A stretch of DNA of 64,000 nt from Paenibacillus borealis (GTDB taxonomy: Bacteria; Bacillota; Bacilli; Paenibacillales; Paenibacillaceae): NCBI RefSeq assembly GCF_000758665.1, contig NZ_CP009285.1, positions 6,138,001 to 6,202,000 of the forward strand, written 5' to 3'. Within the stretch, counting starts at the first letter, position 1. Every line of letters starts with the position of its first letter. The notes below the pieces were generated by a model. It made no database searches. It was not told where the DNA came from and saw only the letters and a program-made list of their open reading frames with translations. The position numbers and the translations under genes are program-made. This document shows positions 18,029 through 27,409 of this stretch, one piece after another.

Positions 18029-20269
18029 TTACTCCGCAGTGTCCTCTGCATCGGTGTCAGTGTTGACGGCTACAGGGATGTTCTCCCCGTATTCATTCAT
18101 GGGACTGAGTTTCAGAGAGACATGAGTTTTGCCGTTATTCTTGGTCTGCGTCTGCTCTGTGACATAACCTTCGCCATCGACCGTTATGCCAACCTTCAAC
18201 AGATTGAGAATTTCCAGGGCATCACGAAGGGATTGCCCCTTCAAATCGGGAATACTCATCGCTTCATCCTGCTGGGTAAGCAGATAAATCCGCTGTCCGG
18301 CAGCCAGTTTAGTACCTTTATCCGGATATTGTCTGATGACCTTCGCCCCTGTGCCGACAATCTCGAAATCAAAGCCCTGGTTAAGAAGCAGCTGTCTGGC
18401 TTCCTTCACCGTTTTGTCCGCAATATCAGGTGTGCTGCGCAGGTCGGAGGAGCTTGTTGACACATTGACTGCCGTTTTACTGCTGCCAGTAGCATCTTCT
18501 TCAACCGCTTTGGGTACGCCCATATATTGCAGGGACTGGGATACAATCTCTTTGAAAATAGGTCCGGCCGCGGCTCCGCCGCCGGCAGCATCTGCAGGCT
18601 CATCAATAACGACGTAGAGCGCTATCTTCGGATTATTGGCCGGAGCATATCCGAGGAAGGAGGCAAGCACCTTATCCCGGTCATACCCGCCCTTGCCGTC
18701 AGGCTTAATCGCTGTCCCGGTCTTGCCGGCCACCCGGTATCCTTCGATATAGGCATGCCGTCCGGTTCCGATTACCTGGTCTGCTACGACCTGCTCCAGG
18801 TAGCTGCCGGTTTCACGGGCGCTTTCCTCGGAAATGACCTGGCGCACAACCTCCGGCTGAGTGACCGTAGTCTTACCTGTATTAGGATCGGTGACCTCCT
18901 TCACTACATGCGGCACCATCAGCTTACCGCCGTTCGCTATCGCCGCTATCGCCGTGAGCTGCTGAATCGGTGTAACCAGCAGCTTGCCATGGCCATAGGC
19001 CAGTGTAGCATTCTCTATCGGCCTGCTCGGATTAGGGTTAACAATACCGGTGGTCTCGCCCGGAAGGTCAATGCCCGTCTTTTCCGTGAATCCGAAATCC
19101 TTGATATATTGCAGCAGCTTTTCCTGGCCCAGCAGTTCATAACCAATCTTGACAAAGGCTACGTTGCTGGAACGTTTGACCCCTTGAAGCAAAGTTATAT
19201 CTCCATAACCGGCTCTATTCATATCATAGATAGGTTTGCTGTACCCTTTGATCCGGATAGAGCCCGAATGGACAGTCTCTTCCGGATTAAACAGATTTTC
19301 CTCAACTGCACCAGCCAGCGGTACAATCTTGAACGTTGAGCCCGGCTCAAACCTCGACATGATGGCGTGGTTATAGAAGCCTGCCGCATCCTGATTAAGG
19401 TCATAATATTTATTCGGATTGAAGGTCGGCATATTCGCCAGTCCCAGAATCTCCATCGTATTCGGATCCGCAGCAATGACGCTTATCGACTTTGGCTTGT
19501 ACTCGGCATAGGCCTTCTTCATCGCCTCTTCGATATAATGCTGAATGGTGCTGTCGATGGTCAGCTTGAAATTGCTTCCGTTCACTACAGGCTGGTACGT
19601 ATCCTGCGAATCCGGGAGCTTGATTCCCTTGCCGTCACTCTGATAATTCAGCTTGCCATCCGTACCGGAGAGTTGTTTGTCGAAGTACTTTTCCAGCCCC
19701 ATGACCGCATTGCCGTCCCTGTCGGTGTAGCCCAGAATATGCGCCGCCAGTGAATCCTTCGGATAATAACGCTTCTGCTCTCTAACAAGCCCTACACCTG
19801 TTTCCAGGGTATCATGCTCTTTCTTGAGCTTATCCACAAAAGCCGTTACCTTATCGGCCAGATCCTGATCAATTTTCCAGCCTTCGTTGCGGATTTCACG
19901 GTTCTTGTAGTAGTTGCCCTTATCATCTTTGGCCTCCACCAGCTTCTTCAGCTCATCAGCAGGCTTGCCCAACAGTTCATGCAGCCCCTGGATAACCTCT
20001 TCACCGATCTTCTTTTCGGCAATGACTTCAGGATTTACAACAACCGTATAGGCAGGTACGTCACTGGCCAGAATACTGCCGTTACGGTCTTCAATCACAC
20101 CGCGTACCGCTTTGATGGTTGAGGTATGCGCCCACTGCGAGGCTGCTTCCTTCTGCCACTTCTCACCCTGCATCACCTGAATCCAGAATACTCTGCCGAC
20201 TAAAACAAGAAAAAAGAGGGTAATACACCCTCCTATAAACAGCGTGCGAAGTTTTATTCTCTTTACCAT
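18029..20269 (-). CDS. pbpB: Division class B penicillin-binding protein PbpB (FtsI/PBP2B)
   Basis: This is the septal transpeptidase of vegetative division. The 746-residue protein has a membrane anchor near residues 9-27 (TLFIGGCITLFFLVLVGRVF) and a dimerisation domain. The transpeptidase domain carries STFK at 311-314, an SSN motif (RSSNVAFVKIG) and KTGTA. Two C-terminal PASTA domains follow (starting at STPDIADKTVKEARQ and SIPDLKGQSLRDALE). The ATG at 20267-20269 follows GTGAGG by 7 nt. A longer frame would run into ftsL and is discarded. ftsL ends 46 bp upstream. Confidence 0.95.
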   Translation of the reverse strand: MVKRIKLRTLFIGGCITLFFLVLVGRVFWIQVMQGEKWQKEAASQWAHTSTIKAVRGVIEDRNGSILASDVPAYTVVVNPEVIAEKKIGEEVIQGLHELLGKPADELKKLVEAKDDKGNYYKNREIRNEGWKIDQDLADKVTAFVDKLKKEHDTLETGVGLVREQKRYYPKDSLAAHILGYTDRDGNAVMGLEKYFDKQLSGTDGKLNYQSDGKGIKLPDSQDTYQPVVNGSNFKLTIDSTIQHYIEEAMKKAYAEYKPKSISVIAADPNTMEILGLANMPTFNPNKYYDLNQDAAGFYNHAIMSRFEPGSTFKIVPLAGAVEENLFNPEETVHSGSIRIKGYSKPIYDMNRAGYGDITLLQGVKRSSNVAFVKIGYELLGQEKLLQYIKDFGFTEKTGIDLPGETTGIVNPNPSRPIENATLAYGHGKLLVTPIQQLTAIAAIANGGKLMVPHVVKEVTDPNTGKTTVTQPEVVRQVISEESARETGSYLEQVVADQVIGTGRHAYIEGYRVAGKTGTAIKPDGKGGYDRDKVLASFLGYAPANNPKIALYVVIDEPADAAGGGAAAGPIFKEIVSQSLQYMGVPKAVEEDATGSSKTAVNVSTSSSDLRSTPDIADKTVKEARQLLLNQGFDFEIVGTGAKVIRQYPDKGTKLAAGQRIYLLTQQDEAMSIPDLKGQSLRDALEILNLLKVGITVDGEGYVTEQTQTKNNGKTHVSLKLSPMNEYGENIPVAVNTDTDAEDTAE

Positions 20270-20315
20270 AGCAAACCTCACAGATTCTATTATTGCGATT
20301 GAAGTCAATCGCTGA

Positions 20316-20711
20316 TTAGTTGCCGGCTTTGTCAGTGACCTGGCTGCTAAGCGGTACATAGATGGTTGAATCAACAGGGGGAGTCTTATATCCCATTTCT
20401 TCTGCTCTCTTGGCTACCGTCTGTTCAAGCGTCTGCTTCTCCATCTGGTAAGTAGCAATTTGCTTCTTGTTCTTAGCGATCTCGTTATCCAGCTTCTGTG
20501 CCTGCATGTTCAAATCGTAAATATGGACGTAACGCCAGATCAGGGAGGCAGCTACCAGGAGAAAGGCTCCCAGCGTCAGCATATACAAAAGCTTCTCCTG
20601 CAGCGGAAGCACTCTCCGCCTTGTGACGACTTTTGTCTTCTCACGGTAAAGCGGGTTTACCTCTTCTTTTCTCTTGGGTTGAACTGCTAAATTGCCGCGG
20701 GTATAGGCCAT
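20316..20711 (-). CDS. ftsL: Cell division protein FtsL
   Basis: FtsL is a small bitopic divisome protein that forms a coiled-coil complex with DivIC. The 131-residue protein has a basic cytoplasmic N-terminus, one membrane segment at about residues 40-60 (EKLLYMLTLGAFLLVAASLI), and an external heptad-rich helix (LDNEIAKNKKQIATYQMEKQ). FtsL diverges strongly between species, so the call rests on topology, the coiled coil and its place between rsmH and pbpB. Confidence 0.9.
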   Translation of the reverse strand: MAYTRGNLAVQPKRKEEVNPLYREKTKVVTRRRVLPLQEKLLYMLTLGAFLLVAASLIWRYVHIYDLNMQAQKLDNEIAKNKKQIATYQMEKQTLEQTVAKRAEEMGYKTPPVDSTIYVPLSSQVTDKAGN

Positions 20712-20734
20712 CTCTGATTCTCCTTTATCGTCAT

Positions 20735-21688
20735 TTACAATTTCTCTGCAATGCGCAGTTTGGCTGAACGGGCACGTGAATTAAGCTCTAATTCTTCTTC
20801 TCCGGGTACGATGGGCTTGCGGTTAATCAGCTTCAAGGTTCCTTTAGCTCCGCACACGCAATACGGCAGGTCAGGCGGGCAGGTACATCTGCTTAAATAG
20901 CTGCTGAATATCTGTTTGCAGATCCGGTCCTCCAGCGAATGGAAGGTAATGACCGATACCCTTCCTTCAGGCGCCAGGCAGCGTACAGCTGCATGCAGCC
21001 CGTCCTCAAAAGCGCCAAGCTCGTCATTGACCGCAATCCGCAGACCCTGGAAGCTGCGCTTGGCAGGATGTCCGCCTGTTCTCCGCGCAGCCGCCGGAAT
21101 ACCTTCCTTAATCAGTTCGGCCAGTTCTCCGGTGCTCTCCACGGGCTGTTCCTCCCGGCGCTCCACAATCTTGCGGGCGATCCGCCGTGAGAACTTCTCT
21201 TCTCCATACTGGAAAAGCACACGGGCAATTTCCTGCTCACTCCAGGTATTAACGATATCGGCCGCGGTCAGCTGTGCCGACTGGTCCATCCGCATATCCA
21301 GCGGAGCGTCGTGATTGTAGCTGAATCCCCGCTCTCCTTCATCAAACTGCGGAGAGGATACCCCAAGATCGAACAGGATCCCGTCCACTTGAGGAACTCC
21401 ATCCTTTTGCGGAACAAACGGCAAATCCTTCAGCACTTGTTCGAGATCACGGAAGTTGGTCTTAACCGTGACCACTTTGTCTCCGTACTCGGCTAATCTC
21501 TCTTTGGCATTATTCAACGCCCAATCGTCCTGATCCAGACAGATCAGCCGGCCTTCACCGCTAAGCTTGGATGCAATAAGCGAACTGTGCCCGGCTCCTC
21601 CGAGCGTACAGTCAACATATATACCATCCTTCTTGATGTGCAGCCCTTCTGTCGCTTCTTCCTTAAGCACCGTGATGTGGTGAAACAA
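20735..21688 (-). CDS. rsmH: 16S rRNA (cytosine-1402-N4)-methyltransferase RsmH
   Basis: RsmH methylates C1402 in the decoding centre of 16S rRNA using SAM. The 317-residue protein starts [16 protein letters not shown], contains the SAM loop [10 protein letters not shown], and shows [34 protein letters not shown] and [10 protein letters not shown], all family signatures. The TTG at 21686-21688 was chosen because GGAGGGA lies upstream and the Bacillus protein starts at the same residue. A TTG five codons earlier overlaps that site. It is coupled to mraZ, which ends 38 bp upstream. Confidence 0.96.
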   Translation of the reverse strand: MFHHITVLKEEATEGLHIKKDGIYVDCTLGGAGHSSLIASKLSGEGRLICLDQDDWALNNAKERLAEYGDKVVTVKTNFRDLEQVLKDLPFVPQKDGVPQVDGILFDLGVSSPQFDEGERGFSYNHDAPLDMRMDQSAQLTAADIVNTWSEQEIARVLFQYGEEKFSRRIARKIVERREEQPVESTGELAELIKEGIPAAARRTGGHPAKRSFQGLRIAVNDELGAFEDGLHAAVRCLAPEGRVSVITFHSLEDRICKQIFSSYLSRCTCPPDLPYCVCGAKGTLKLINRKPIVPGEEELELNSRARSAKLRIAEKL

Positions 21689-21726
21689 GCTGCATCCCTC
21701 CAAGGCAGTAATTCGAATTGTATGTT

Positions 21727-22164
21727 TTATAGATCAAAATTGAAATCAACCAATTTCTCGGCAATTTCGTTGAACGATTCCTCTGACTGTTCGAAGTACT
21801 GCTCCCATAGCTCCTTGTTCCAGATCTCCACCCGGTTCGAAACGCCCAGAATAACACAGTCCTTGTCCAGCTTGGCATATTGCCGCAGATTCCCCGGCAG
21901 ATTTACCCTGCCCTGTTTGTCCCATACACATTCGGTCGCTCCTGAGAAAAAAAAGCGGCTGAAGGCACGGGCATCCGATTTCATCAGTGAAAGGCTTTTG
22001 AGCTTTTGCTCCATGATTCCCCATTCTTCCATGGGATAAACGAACAAACAGGAGTCCAGGCCGCGGGTCGCTACGAAGGAGGTTCCGAGCAATTCACGGA
22101 ACTTAGCCGGGATAATGATCCGGCCTTTGTCGTCAATGCTATGCTGGTATTCCCCCATAAACAT
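21727..22164 (-). CDS. mraZ: Transcriptional regulator MraZ
   Basis: MraZ is the ring-forming AbrB-fold regulator of the dcw cluster and represses its own promoter in E. coli. The 145-residue protein contains two SpoVT/AbrB-like halves, each with the [14 protein letters not shown] motif ([20 protein letters not shown], then [16 protein letters not shown]). An ATG follows GGTGGGGA. Its own predicted operator, a set of GTGGGG direct repeats, lies directly upstream at 22170-22220. Confidence 0.96.
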   Translation of the reverse strand: MFMGEYQHSIDDKGRIIIPAKFRELLGTSFVATRGLDSCLFVYPMEEWGIMEQKLKSLSLMKSDARAFSRFFFSGATECVWDKQGRVNLPGNLRQYAKLDKDCVILGVSNRVEIWNKELWEQYFEQSEESFNEIAEKLVDFNFDL

Positions 22165-22169
22165 GATCG

Positions 22170-22220
22170 TTCCCCACCCCTAAGTACCGATTCCCCACTT
22201 TGCCCCACTTTTCACCACTT
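22170..22220 (-). promoter_or_regulatory. MraZ operator: GTGGGG direct repeats before mraZ
   Basis: On the minus strand three 10-bp repeats run AAGTGGTGAA, AAGTGGGGCA, AAGTGGGGAA, and a fourth GTGGGGAA follows 21 bp later. Core positions are 22212-22218, 22202-22208, 22192-22198 and 22171-22177. MraZ in other bacteria binds TGGG-type direct repeats about 10 bp apart. A TATTAT -10 lies at 22225-22230, so the repeats would cover the transcription start. The -35 is poor. The last repeat overlaps the ribosome binding site. Confidence 0.75.
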
Positions 22221-22313
22221 AAGCATAATAGATTCGCCATTAAAAATCAAAAACCTTTTTCATAAGCAAGGTAATTTTTTCTTGTTTGTCAAGTGGCTCT
22301 GCAATATTCCGTA

Positions 22314-22352
22314 AAAAATAAAAACCCGGGCCAGTTGATTGGCTCCGGGTTT
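22314..22352 (-). terminator. Terminator after ahcY
   Basis: Minus-strand AACCCGGAGCC and GGCCCGGGTT pair around an 8-nt loop and are followed by TTTTATTTTTT. It separates ahcY from the mraZ promoter. Confidence 0.85.
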
Positions 22353-22366
22353 TGCAGATCCATTCT

Positions 22367-23638
22367 TTAGTCGTTCAGATTCCAGCTGTCCAGGTAGTCC
22401 ACCTGTGCCTGCGTCAGGCAGTCAATGGCGATTCCCAGACTCTCCAGCTTATAACGCGCAACCTGCTCATCAAGCTCATACGGTACATTCTCCACCTTGA
22501 CGCCGATGCTCTTATAATTATCATTCACATATTTGAGGGATAAAGCCTGCAGCGCAAAAGTGGTATCCATTATTTCTGCCGGATGGCCATCGGCTGCGCC
22601 CAGGTTCACCAGACGTCCTTCAGCCAGCAGATACAGCTTGCGTCCATCCTTCAGCAGATACTCTTCGATATTCTTCCGCACCGTCCGCTGAGAGGTGGAG
22701 CGTTCGGCCAGCTCCGGCTTGTTCACTTCCACATCGAAGTGTCCGGCATTGCAGAGGATTGCTCCATCCTTCATGACATCATAATGCTCGCCGCGGATAA
22801 CATACCGGTTACCGGTCACCGTAACGAAGAAGTCGCCGCGCTTCGCAGCTTCCAGCATAGGCATAACATGGAATCCGTCCATGTGGGCTTCTACCGCCTT
22901 AATCGCATCCACTTCAGTAACAATTACATTCGCTCCAAGACCCTTGGCCCGCATCGCCACCCCTTTACCGCACCAGCCGTAGCCGACCACGACCACCGTC
23001 TTGCCGGCCACAATCAGGTTGGTTGTGCGAACAATGCCGTCCCATGCCGATTGCCCTGTACCATAGCGGTTATCAAACAAATATTTACAATAGGCGTCAT
23101 TTACAGCCACCATCGGGAATTTCAGCATGCCTTGCTTCTGCAGTGCCTTCAGCCGGATAATTCCTGTAGTTGTTTCTTCAGCGCCGCCGCGGATATTCTC
23201 CATCAGATCAGGACGCTCGGAATGCAGCAGGGTGGCGAAATCTCCGCCGTCATCGATAATCAGGTCCGGTTTGCTCTCCAGCGCCTTAATGTTCAGCGCC
23301 TTGAATTCCTCAGGAGACGGATTATATTTGGCAAATACAGTGATGCCGTCCTCAACAAGTGCAGCGCACACATCATCCTGAGTAGACAAAGGATTCGAGC
23401 CGGTAATCGTAACTTCGGCACCGCCTGCCTGCACCACCTTGGCGAGATAAGCTGTCTTGGCTTCCAGGTGAAGCGTGATCGATACCTTAAGGCCCTTGAA
23501 CGGCTGCTCTGCTTCGAACTGCTCACGGATACGGTTCAGTACCGGCATATGCTGGCGAACCCAGTCGATTTTGAGATGCCCCTCGGGCGCGAGTGACATG
23601 TCGGTAACGATACTATTTTCCTTGGATAATGAACTCAT
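22367..23638 (-). CDS. ahcY: Adenosylhomocysteinase (S-adenosylhomocysteine hydrolase)
   Basis: The enzyme splits S-adenosylhomocysteine into adenosine and homocysteine, clearing the product inhibitor of methyltransferases. The 423-residue protein has the catalytic regions [15 protein letters not shown] (129-133), EETTTG (154-159) and [17 protein letters not shown] with Lys185. The NAD-binding loop is GYGWCGKG (219-226). AGGAGG precedes the ATG by 7 nt. It lies 24 bp after bshC and is probably read from the bshC promoter. B. subtilis uses the MtnN/LuxS route and has no such gene beside mraZ. Confidence 0.96.
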   Translation of the reverse strand: MSSLSKENSIVTDMSLAPEGHLKIDWVRQHMPVLNRIREQFEAEQPFKGLKVSITLHLEAKTAYLAKVVQAGGAEVTITGSNPLSTQDDVCAALVEDGITVFAKYNPSPEEFKALNIKALESKPDLIIDDGGDFATLLHSERPDLMENIRGGAEETTTGIIRLKALQKQGMLKFPMVAVNDAYCKYLFDNRYGTGQSAWDGIVRTTNLIVAGKTVVVVGYGWCGKGVAMRAKGLGANVIVTEVDAIKAVEAHMDGFHVMPMLEAAKRGDFFVTVTGNRYVIRGEHYDVMKDGAILCNAGHFDVEVNKPELAERSTSQRTVRKNIEEYLLKDGRKLYLLAEGRLVNLGAADGHPAEIMDTTFALQALSLKYVNDNYKSIGVKVENVPYELDEQVARYKLESLGIAIDCLTQAQVDYLDSWNLND

Positions 23639-23662
23639 GTTATAACCTCCTAAAATATATTC

Positions 23663-25294
23663 CTACATATAAATAATGCGGTGTGTTCCGCTGTAATCGG
23701 CGGGCACTGCCATTAATTCCTCCAGCCAGCCAAGGCCGTAGCGGTTCAAATAATACATCATATTATATACTCTCTCCTGCAGCTTACCCAGCGGCATAAC
23801 CGACAGCTCTATCCGTTCCCACTGGCGCAGCGCAGCCTCGTTCTGCTTCTCCATCGCATCCAGAGCCTTGCCCTGCAGGAAGGAGATCTGGTCAATAATC
23901 TTGTCCTTATTGTTGTTGCCCAGCTTCAGCAGACCTGCCTGAATTGCGCCAAGCTGCTCAATCAGCGGCTCGTACATTGCGGTGAATGCGGCTTTGGTCT
24001 GTTCAAACCGTTCTTCAATCTTCAATTCATCCTGCGCCGTTAACCACTCTTTGCGTTTATCATCCAGACCAAGACGCACATCCGTGAAGGACAGCCCGTA
24101 TTTATCCATATGCTTGTGAAGCGTTCCCTCTATTACTGTAAAAGACATGCGCGGAATAATCAGCGGCATCTGCCCGCCCATTACCCCAAAGGCCTGCTGC
24201 GGAATTGCCCAATAGGCGATTTCTCCTTGTCCAAGCACCGTAGCCAGCACAGGCAGCACATAGTCCTGCATCAAAGGCCGTGTCAGCACGTTGTTGCTGA
24301 ACCGCTCAGGGTGGCTCTCCAGCAGCTCCAGCAGCTCTGTGCGGGAGAATGATACCACCAATTTCCGGTCTGCGAATCTGTCCCCCTCCTTATGGAGCAG
24401 AAGCCGTGCGCCTTCATGGATATAAAAGAGGTTGGCATTCCCGGGTGTCACATCCGCCTGCAGCACGTATCCGCCTGCAGCAATACGATCAGCCGCTGCG
24501 GTGTAGGCGGCCTCGAGCTCGTCATTACGCTCGATTATTGCTGCAAACATCGGCGCCTCCAGCCTGCGTAGCGCAGGATCGGCAGAATCCAGCAGAATAA
24601 GTCCGTATTGCCCGAACAAAGAACCCATCAGCTTGGCAAAAGCTGTAGTCATATTGTCCGAACCCAGCGAAGCTGCCGTGACAAATTCCATCACCTGCGG
24701 CTTGAACTCGCTATCCTGAAGCAATCCGTCCAGCTGGAGGGTTGCCTGAAGCCAGCTCTCTGCTTCCACCTTGATCTCACTGACCGAAGAACGCGGACCC
24801 TCGCCTATATCCAGCTTAATCCGCGAAATTTCGCCCGTCCGGTTCAGCACATAAGTATGATTGACCTCATCCCAGTCATGATCCTCACCGGCGATCCAGA
24901 ACAGGGGAACGACCGGGCGCCCAAGCTGGGCTGCCGCTTCGCGGGCGGCCTGAATCGTAGTAATGGCTTTATATATTACAAAGAGAGGGCCTGTGAACAA
25001 ACCGCTCTGCTGACCGCCTGTTACAACCAGCGTTTCCGGCTGTTCCAGCAAATCAATGGAACGCATTACCTCTTCATGGGCATTATGCGCTCCGTTATAG
25101 CTACGTAAGTATGAAACAACCCCGGTGCGGTTTGCACGGAGGCTTGCGGTTCCATCAAGCCATTCTGCGCGCTTAACCCGGTTCTCCCGGTTGCGGAAAT
25201 CCCCGCCATACAGATGTTCTACATTCTCAAATTGATGTATATAGTCACTGGCGAGCGCAGATCCGCCCGGCAGTGGTTCCGGTACAACATTCAT
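23663..25294 (-). CDS. bshC: Bacillithiol biosynthesis protein BshC
   Basis: BshC is thought to add cysteine to glucosaminyl malate in the last step of bacillithiol synthesis. The 543-residue protein matches the family in length and carries TLVVTGGQQSGLFTGPLFVIYKAI in pieces, the PVFWIAGEDHDWDEVNH-type segment (here LFWIAGEDHDWDEVNHT), a middle GPRSSVSEIK region and a C-terminal coiled coil. The ATG at 25292-25294 follows AGGAGG by 9 nt; a TTG two codons earlier is too close to that site. In Bacillus bshC also sits just before mraZ. A well-matched sigma-A promoter lies at 25360-25388. Confidence 0.93.
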   Translation of the reverse strand: MNVVPEPLPGGSALASDYIHQFENVEHLYGGDFRNRENRVKRAEWLDGTASLRANRTGVVSYLRSYNGAHNAHEEVMRSIDLLEQPETLVVTGGQQSGLFTGPLFVIYKAITTIQAAREAAAQLGRPVVPLFWIAGEDHDWDEVNHTYVLNRTGEISRIKLDIGEGPRSSVSEIKVEAESWLQATLQLDGLLQDSEFKPQVMEFVTAASLGSDNMTTAFAKLMGSLFGQYGLILLDSADPALRRLEAPMFAAIIERNDELEAAYTAAADRIAAGGYVLQADVTPGNANLFYIHEGARLLLHKEGDRFADRKLVVSFSRTELLELLESHPERFSNNVLTRPLMQDYVLPVLATVLGQGEIAYWAIPQQAFGVMGGQMPLIIPRMSFTVIEGTLHKHMDKYGLSFTDVRLGLDDKRKEWLTAQDELKIEERFEQTKAAFTAMYEPLIEQLGAIQAGLLKLGNNNKDKIIDQISFLQGKALDAMEKQNEAALRQWERIELSVMPLGKLQERVYNMMYYLNRYGLGWLEELMAVPADYSGTHRIIYM

Positions 25295-25359
25295 ATGCAA
25301 TTGCCTCCTGTTCTACTATAACCTGCTGTATGTAATCATAAATCGGTAAACCCTTTATG

Positions 25360-25388
25360 ATTGTATCCAAAGTTAGGTGCGGCGTCAA
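25360..25388 (-). promoter_or_regulatory. Sigma-A promoter of bshC-ahcY
   Basis: On the minus strand TTGACG (25383-25388), 17-bp spacer, TACAAT (25360-25365). Each hexamer matches 5 of 6 consensus bases. It lies about 65 bp before bshC and just after the oppF terminator. The -35 sits within a GCGGCG/CGCCGC inverted repeat (about 25379-25404). Confidence 0.7.
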
Positions 25389-25427
25389 AGAAAGAAGCGC
25401 CGCCATGCAGCTACACTTGCTTGAATT

Positions 25428-25461
25428 GAAAGAATAGGCGAGAGCTGAACGCTCCCGCCTA
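25428..25461 (-). terminator. Terminator after oppF
   Basis: Minus-strand AGGCGGGAGC and CTCTCGCCT form a stem with a short loop and are followed by ATTCTTTC. It closes the opp operon. Confidence 0.7.
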
Positions 25462-25482
25462 AGGTAATGCAACAGTTAAATT

Positions 25483-26403
25483 TTAAGCGAATTGTTTGGC
25501 GACGAAATGTCCCTTGGACACTTCTACCAATTCAAAATCGCTGTCATTTGTTTTTTCGCCGGCAGCATAAATCGGGCTGCCCAGCTCATCATGCAGATGA
25601 ATGCGTTTTTTGTTTGCTTCAACCTCCGGATCCGGAACCGGAATCGCCGAGAGCAGCGATTTGGTGTACGGATGGATCGGATTAGCGTACAATTCTTCGC
25701 TTTCCGCGAGTTCAACCATTTTGCCCAGGTACATAACAGCTACACGGTCACTGATATGCTTAACCATGGACAGGTCATGCGCAATGAAGAGATAAGTAAG
25801 TCCGAGACGGTCCTGAAGTTCTTTGAGCAGGTTGACTACCTGTGCCTGAATGGACACGTCCAGTGCGGAGATCGGCTCATCGCAGACGATGAACTTAGGG
25901 TTAACCGCAAGGGAACGGGCAATCCCGATACGCTGGCGTTGACCGCCTGAGAATTCATGCGGATAGCGGGTTGCATGATCATGGTTAAGTCCAACCATAT
26001 CCAGCAGCTCTTCAATCCGTTTCTTGCGTTCAAGGCGGCTTCCCGCAAGATTGTGAATGTCCAGTGCTTCACCAATGATATCCGAAACCGTGAACCGCGG
26101 GTTAAGCGAGGCATACGGATCCTGGAAGATCATTTGCATATCACGGCGCATAGCCTTCATTTTGCTGCCGGACAATTTGTAGATATCTACACCATTGTAT
26201 TTCACGCTTCCTGCAGTCGGTTCGTACAAGCGGAGAACCGTACGGCCTGCAGTAGTCTTACCGCAACCGGACTCCCCTACCATACCCAGGGTTTCGCCTT
26301 CGCGAATCGAGAAATTAATATTATCAACAGCCTTAAGAACTCTTCCCTTGCCTACATTGAAATACTTCTTAAGACCTTCTACTTCAATCAGATTCTTACT
26401 CAA
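25483..26403 (-). CDS. oppF: Oligopeptide ABC transporter ATP-binding protein OppF
   Basis: This is the second ATPase of the oligopeptide importer. The 306-residue protein has Walker [11 protein letters not shown]-loop [11 protein letters not shown], signature [14 protein letters not shown] and Walker [13 protein letters not shown]. The C-terminal oligopeptide-transporter region [16 protein letters not shown] is also present. The TTG at 26401-26403 was chosen because AGGAGG lies 10 nt upstream and because the TTGA sequence overlaps the oppD stop, indicating coupling. A longer frame upstream lies inside oppD and is discarded. Confidence 0.93.
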   Translation of the reverse strand: MSKNLIEVEGLKKYFNVGKGRVLKAVDNINFSIREGETLGMVGESGCGKTTAGRTVLRLYEPTAGSVKYNGVDIYKLSGSKMKAMRRDMQMIFQDPYASLNPRFTVSDIIGEALDIHNLAGSRLERKKRIEELLDMVGLNHDHATRYPHEFSGGQRQRIGIARSLAVNPKFIVCDEPISALDVSIQAQVVNLLKELQDRLGLTYLFIAHDLSMVKHISDRVAVMYLGKMVELAESEELYANPIHPYTKSLLSAIPVPDPEVEANKKRIHLHDELGSPIYAAGEKTNDSDFELVEVSKGHFVAKQFA

Positions 26404-27398
26404 ACGAACTGCACCTCCTTGGCCATCGAATGCAGATTCCAGCAGCGCGCCATATGCGTTTCGCTGAACTCTGTGGCGCCGGGATCGATCTGTTCGCAGA
26501 CATGCATCGCTTCGCTGCAACGCGCTGTGAACGGGCAACCGACCGGCGGCTTAATTAGATCCGGGGGAGTACCGATGATCGGAATCAGCGGCTCACCCTT
26601 CTTTTGGTCAAGACGCGGCATCGACCGCAAAAGACCTTTGGTGTACGGATGCTGGGGATTCTTGAAAATCTCCCAGCGTGTCCCTGTTTCGACTACTTCA
26701 CCAGCATACATTACGATGACCCGGTCACACATGCCGGCAACCACGCCGAGATCATGTGTAATCAGGATGATGGAGGTCCCTAGTCTTTGCTGCATCTCTT
26801 TCATAACTTCCATGATTTGCGCTTGGATGGTTACGTCAAGCGCCGTTGTCGGCTCATCCGCAATCAGGAGAGCCGGGCGGCAGGCCAGAGCAATGGCAAT
26901 CATTACGCGTTGGCGCATCCCGCCGGAGAATTCGTGGGGATATTGGTTAAAGCGAGCCTCCGCATTTTTAATGCCTACTAATTGCAGCATTTCGATACCT
27001 TGCTGTTTCGCTTCGGCCGCTGACATATTCTGATGTTTGATCAAAACTTCGGTTATCTGTTTGCCCACTTTGATAGTTGGGTTCAAAGAAGTCATCGGGT
27101 CTTGAAATATCATGCCAATATCTTTGCCGCGAATCGATTCCATTTGTTTCATGCTAAGGTCCAGCAGTTTCTTTCCTTGAAAAACAATCTCGCCTTGCTT
27201 CACTTTGGAGAGCGGGGCAGGCAGCAGCCGCATAATCGACTGCGCGGTAACACTTTTGCCGCTGCCGGATTCACCGACGATGGCAACGGTCTCGCCTCTG
27301 CCTACTTCAAAGTTCATGCCGCGCACAGCCTGAACTTCTCCGCCTTTTACAAAAAAGGAAACTTGCAAATCCTTGACTTGCAGAATGGGTTCCATCAT
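26400..27398 (-). CDS. oppD: Oligopeptide ABC transporter ATP-binding protein OppD
   Basis: This is the first ATPase of the importer. The 332-residue protein has Walker A GESGSGKSV, Q-loop FQDPMTSLNP, signature SGGMRQRVMIAIAL and Walker B LLIADEPTTALD. The C-terminal cysteine-rich oligopeptide/dipeptide extension (VGCPFTARCSEAMHVCEQ) is present; in related proteins it binds an Fe-S cluster. AGGAGG precedes two adjacent ATG codons, so the first or second methionine may be used. It sits 11 bp after oppC and overlaps oppF. Confidence 0.94.
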   Translation of the reverse strand: MMEPILQVKDLQVSFFVKGGEVQAVRGMNFEVGRGETVAIVGESGSGKSVTAQSIMRLLPAPLSKVKQGEIVFQGKKLLDLSMKQMESIRGKDIGMIFQDPMTSLNPTIKVGKQITEVLIKHQNMSAAEAKQQGIEMLQLVGIKNAEARFNQYPHEFSGGMRQRVMIAIALACRPALLIADEPTTALDVTIQAQIMEVMKEMQQRLGTSIILITHDLGVVAGMCDRVIVMYAGEVVETGTRWEIFKNPQHPYTKGLLRSMPRLDQKKGEPLIPIIGTPPDLIKPPVGCPFTARCSEAMHVCEQIDPGATEFSETHMARCWNLHSMAKEVQFV

Positions 27399-27409
27399 TG
27401 TTCACCTCC

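Noticed and set aside
22281..22292. Perfect TTGACA as -35 for mraZ
   Set aside because: No acceptable -10 lies 16-18 bp downstream of it; the TATTAT near the MraZ boxes is too far away.
22583..23596. 337-codon plus-strand frame opposite ahcY
   Set aside because: It is a codon-bias shadow of ahcY with no supporting start site or motif.
23639..23662. SAM or SAH riboswitch controlling ahcY
   Set aside because: Only 24 bp separate ahcY from bshC and they hold just a ribosome binding site; the leader before bshC shows no such fold either.
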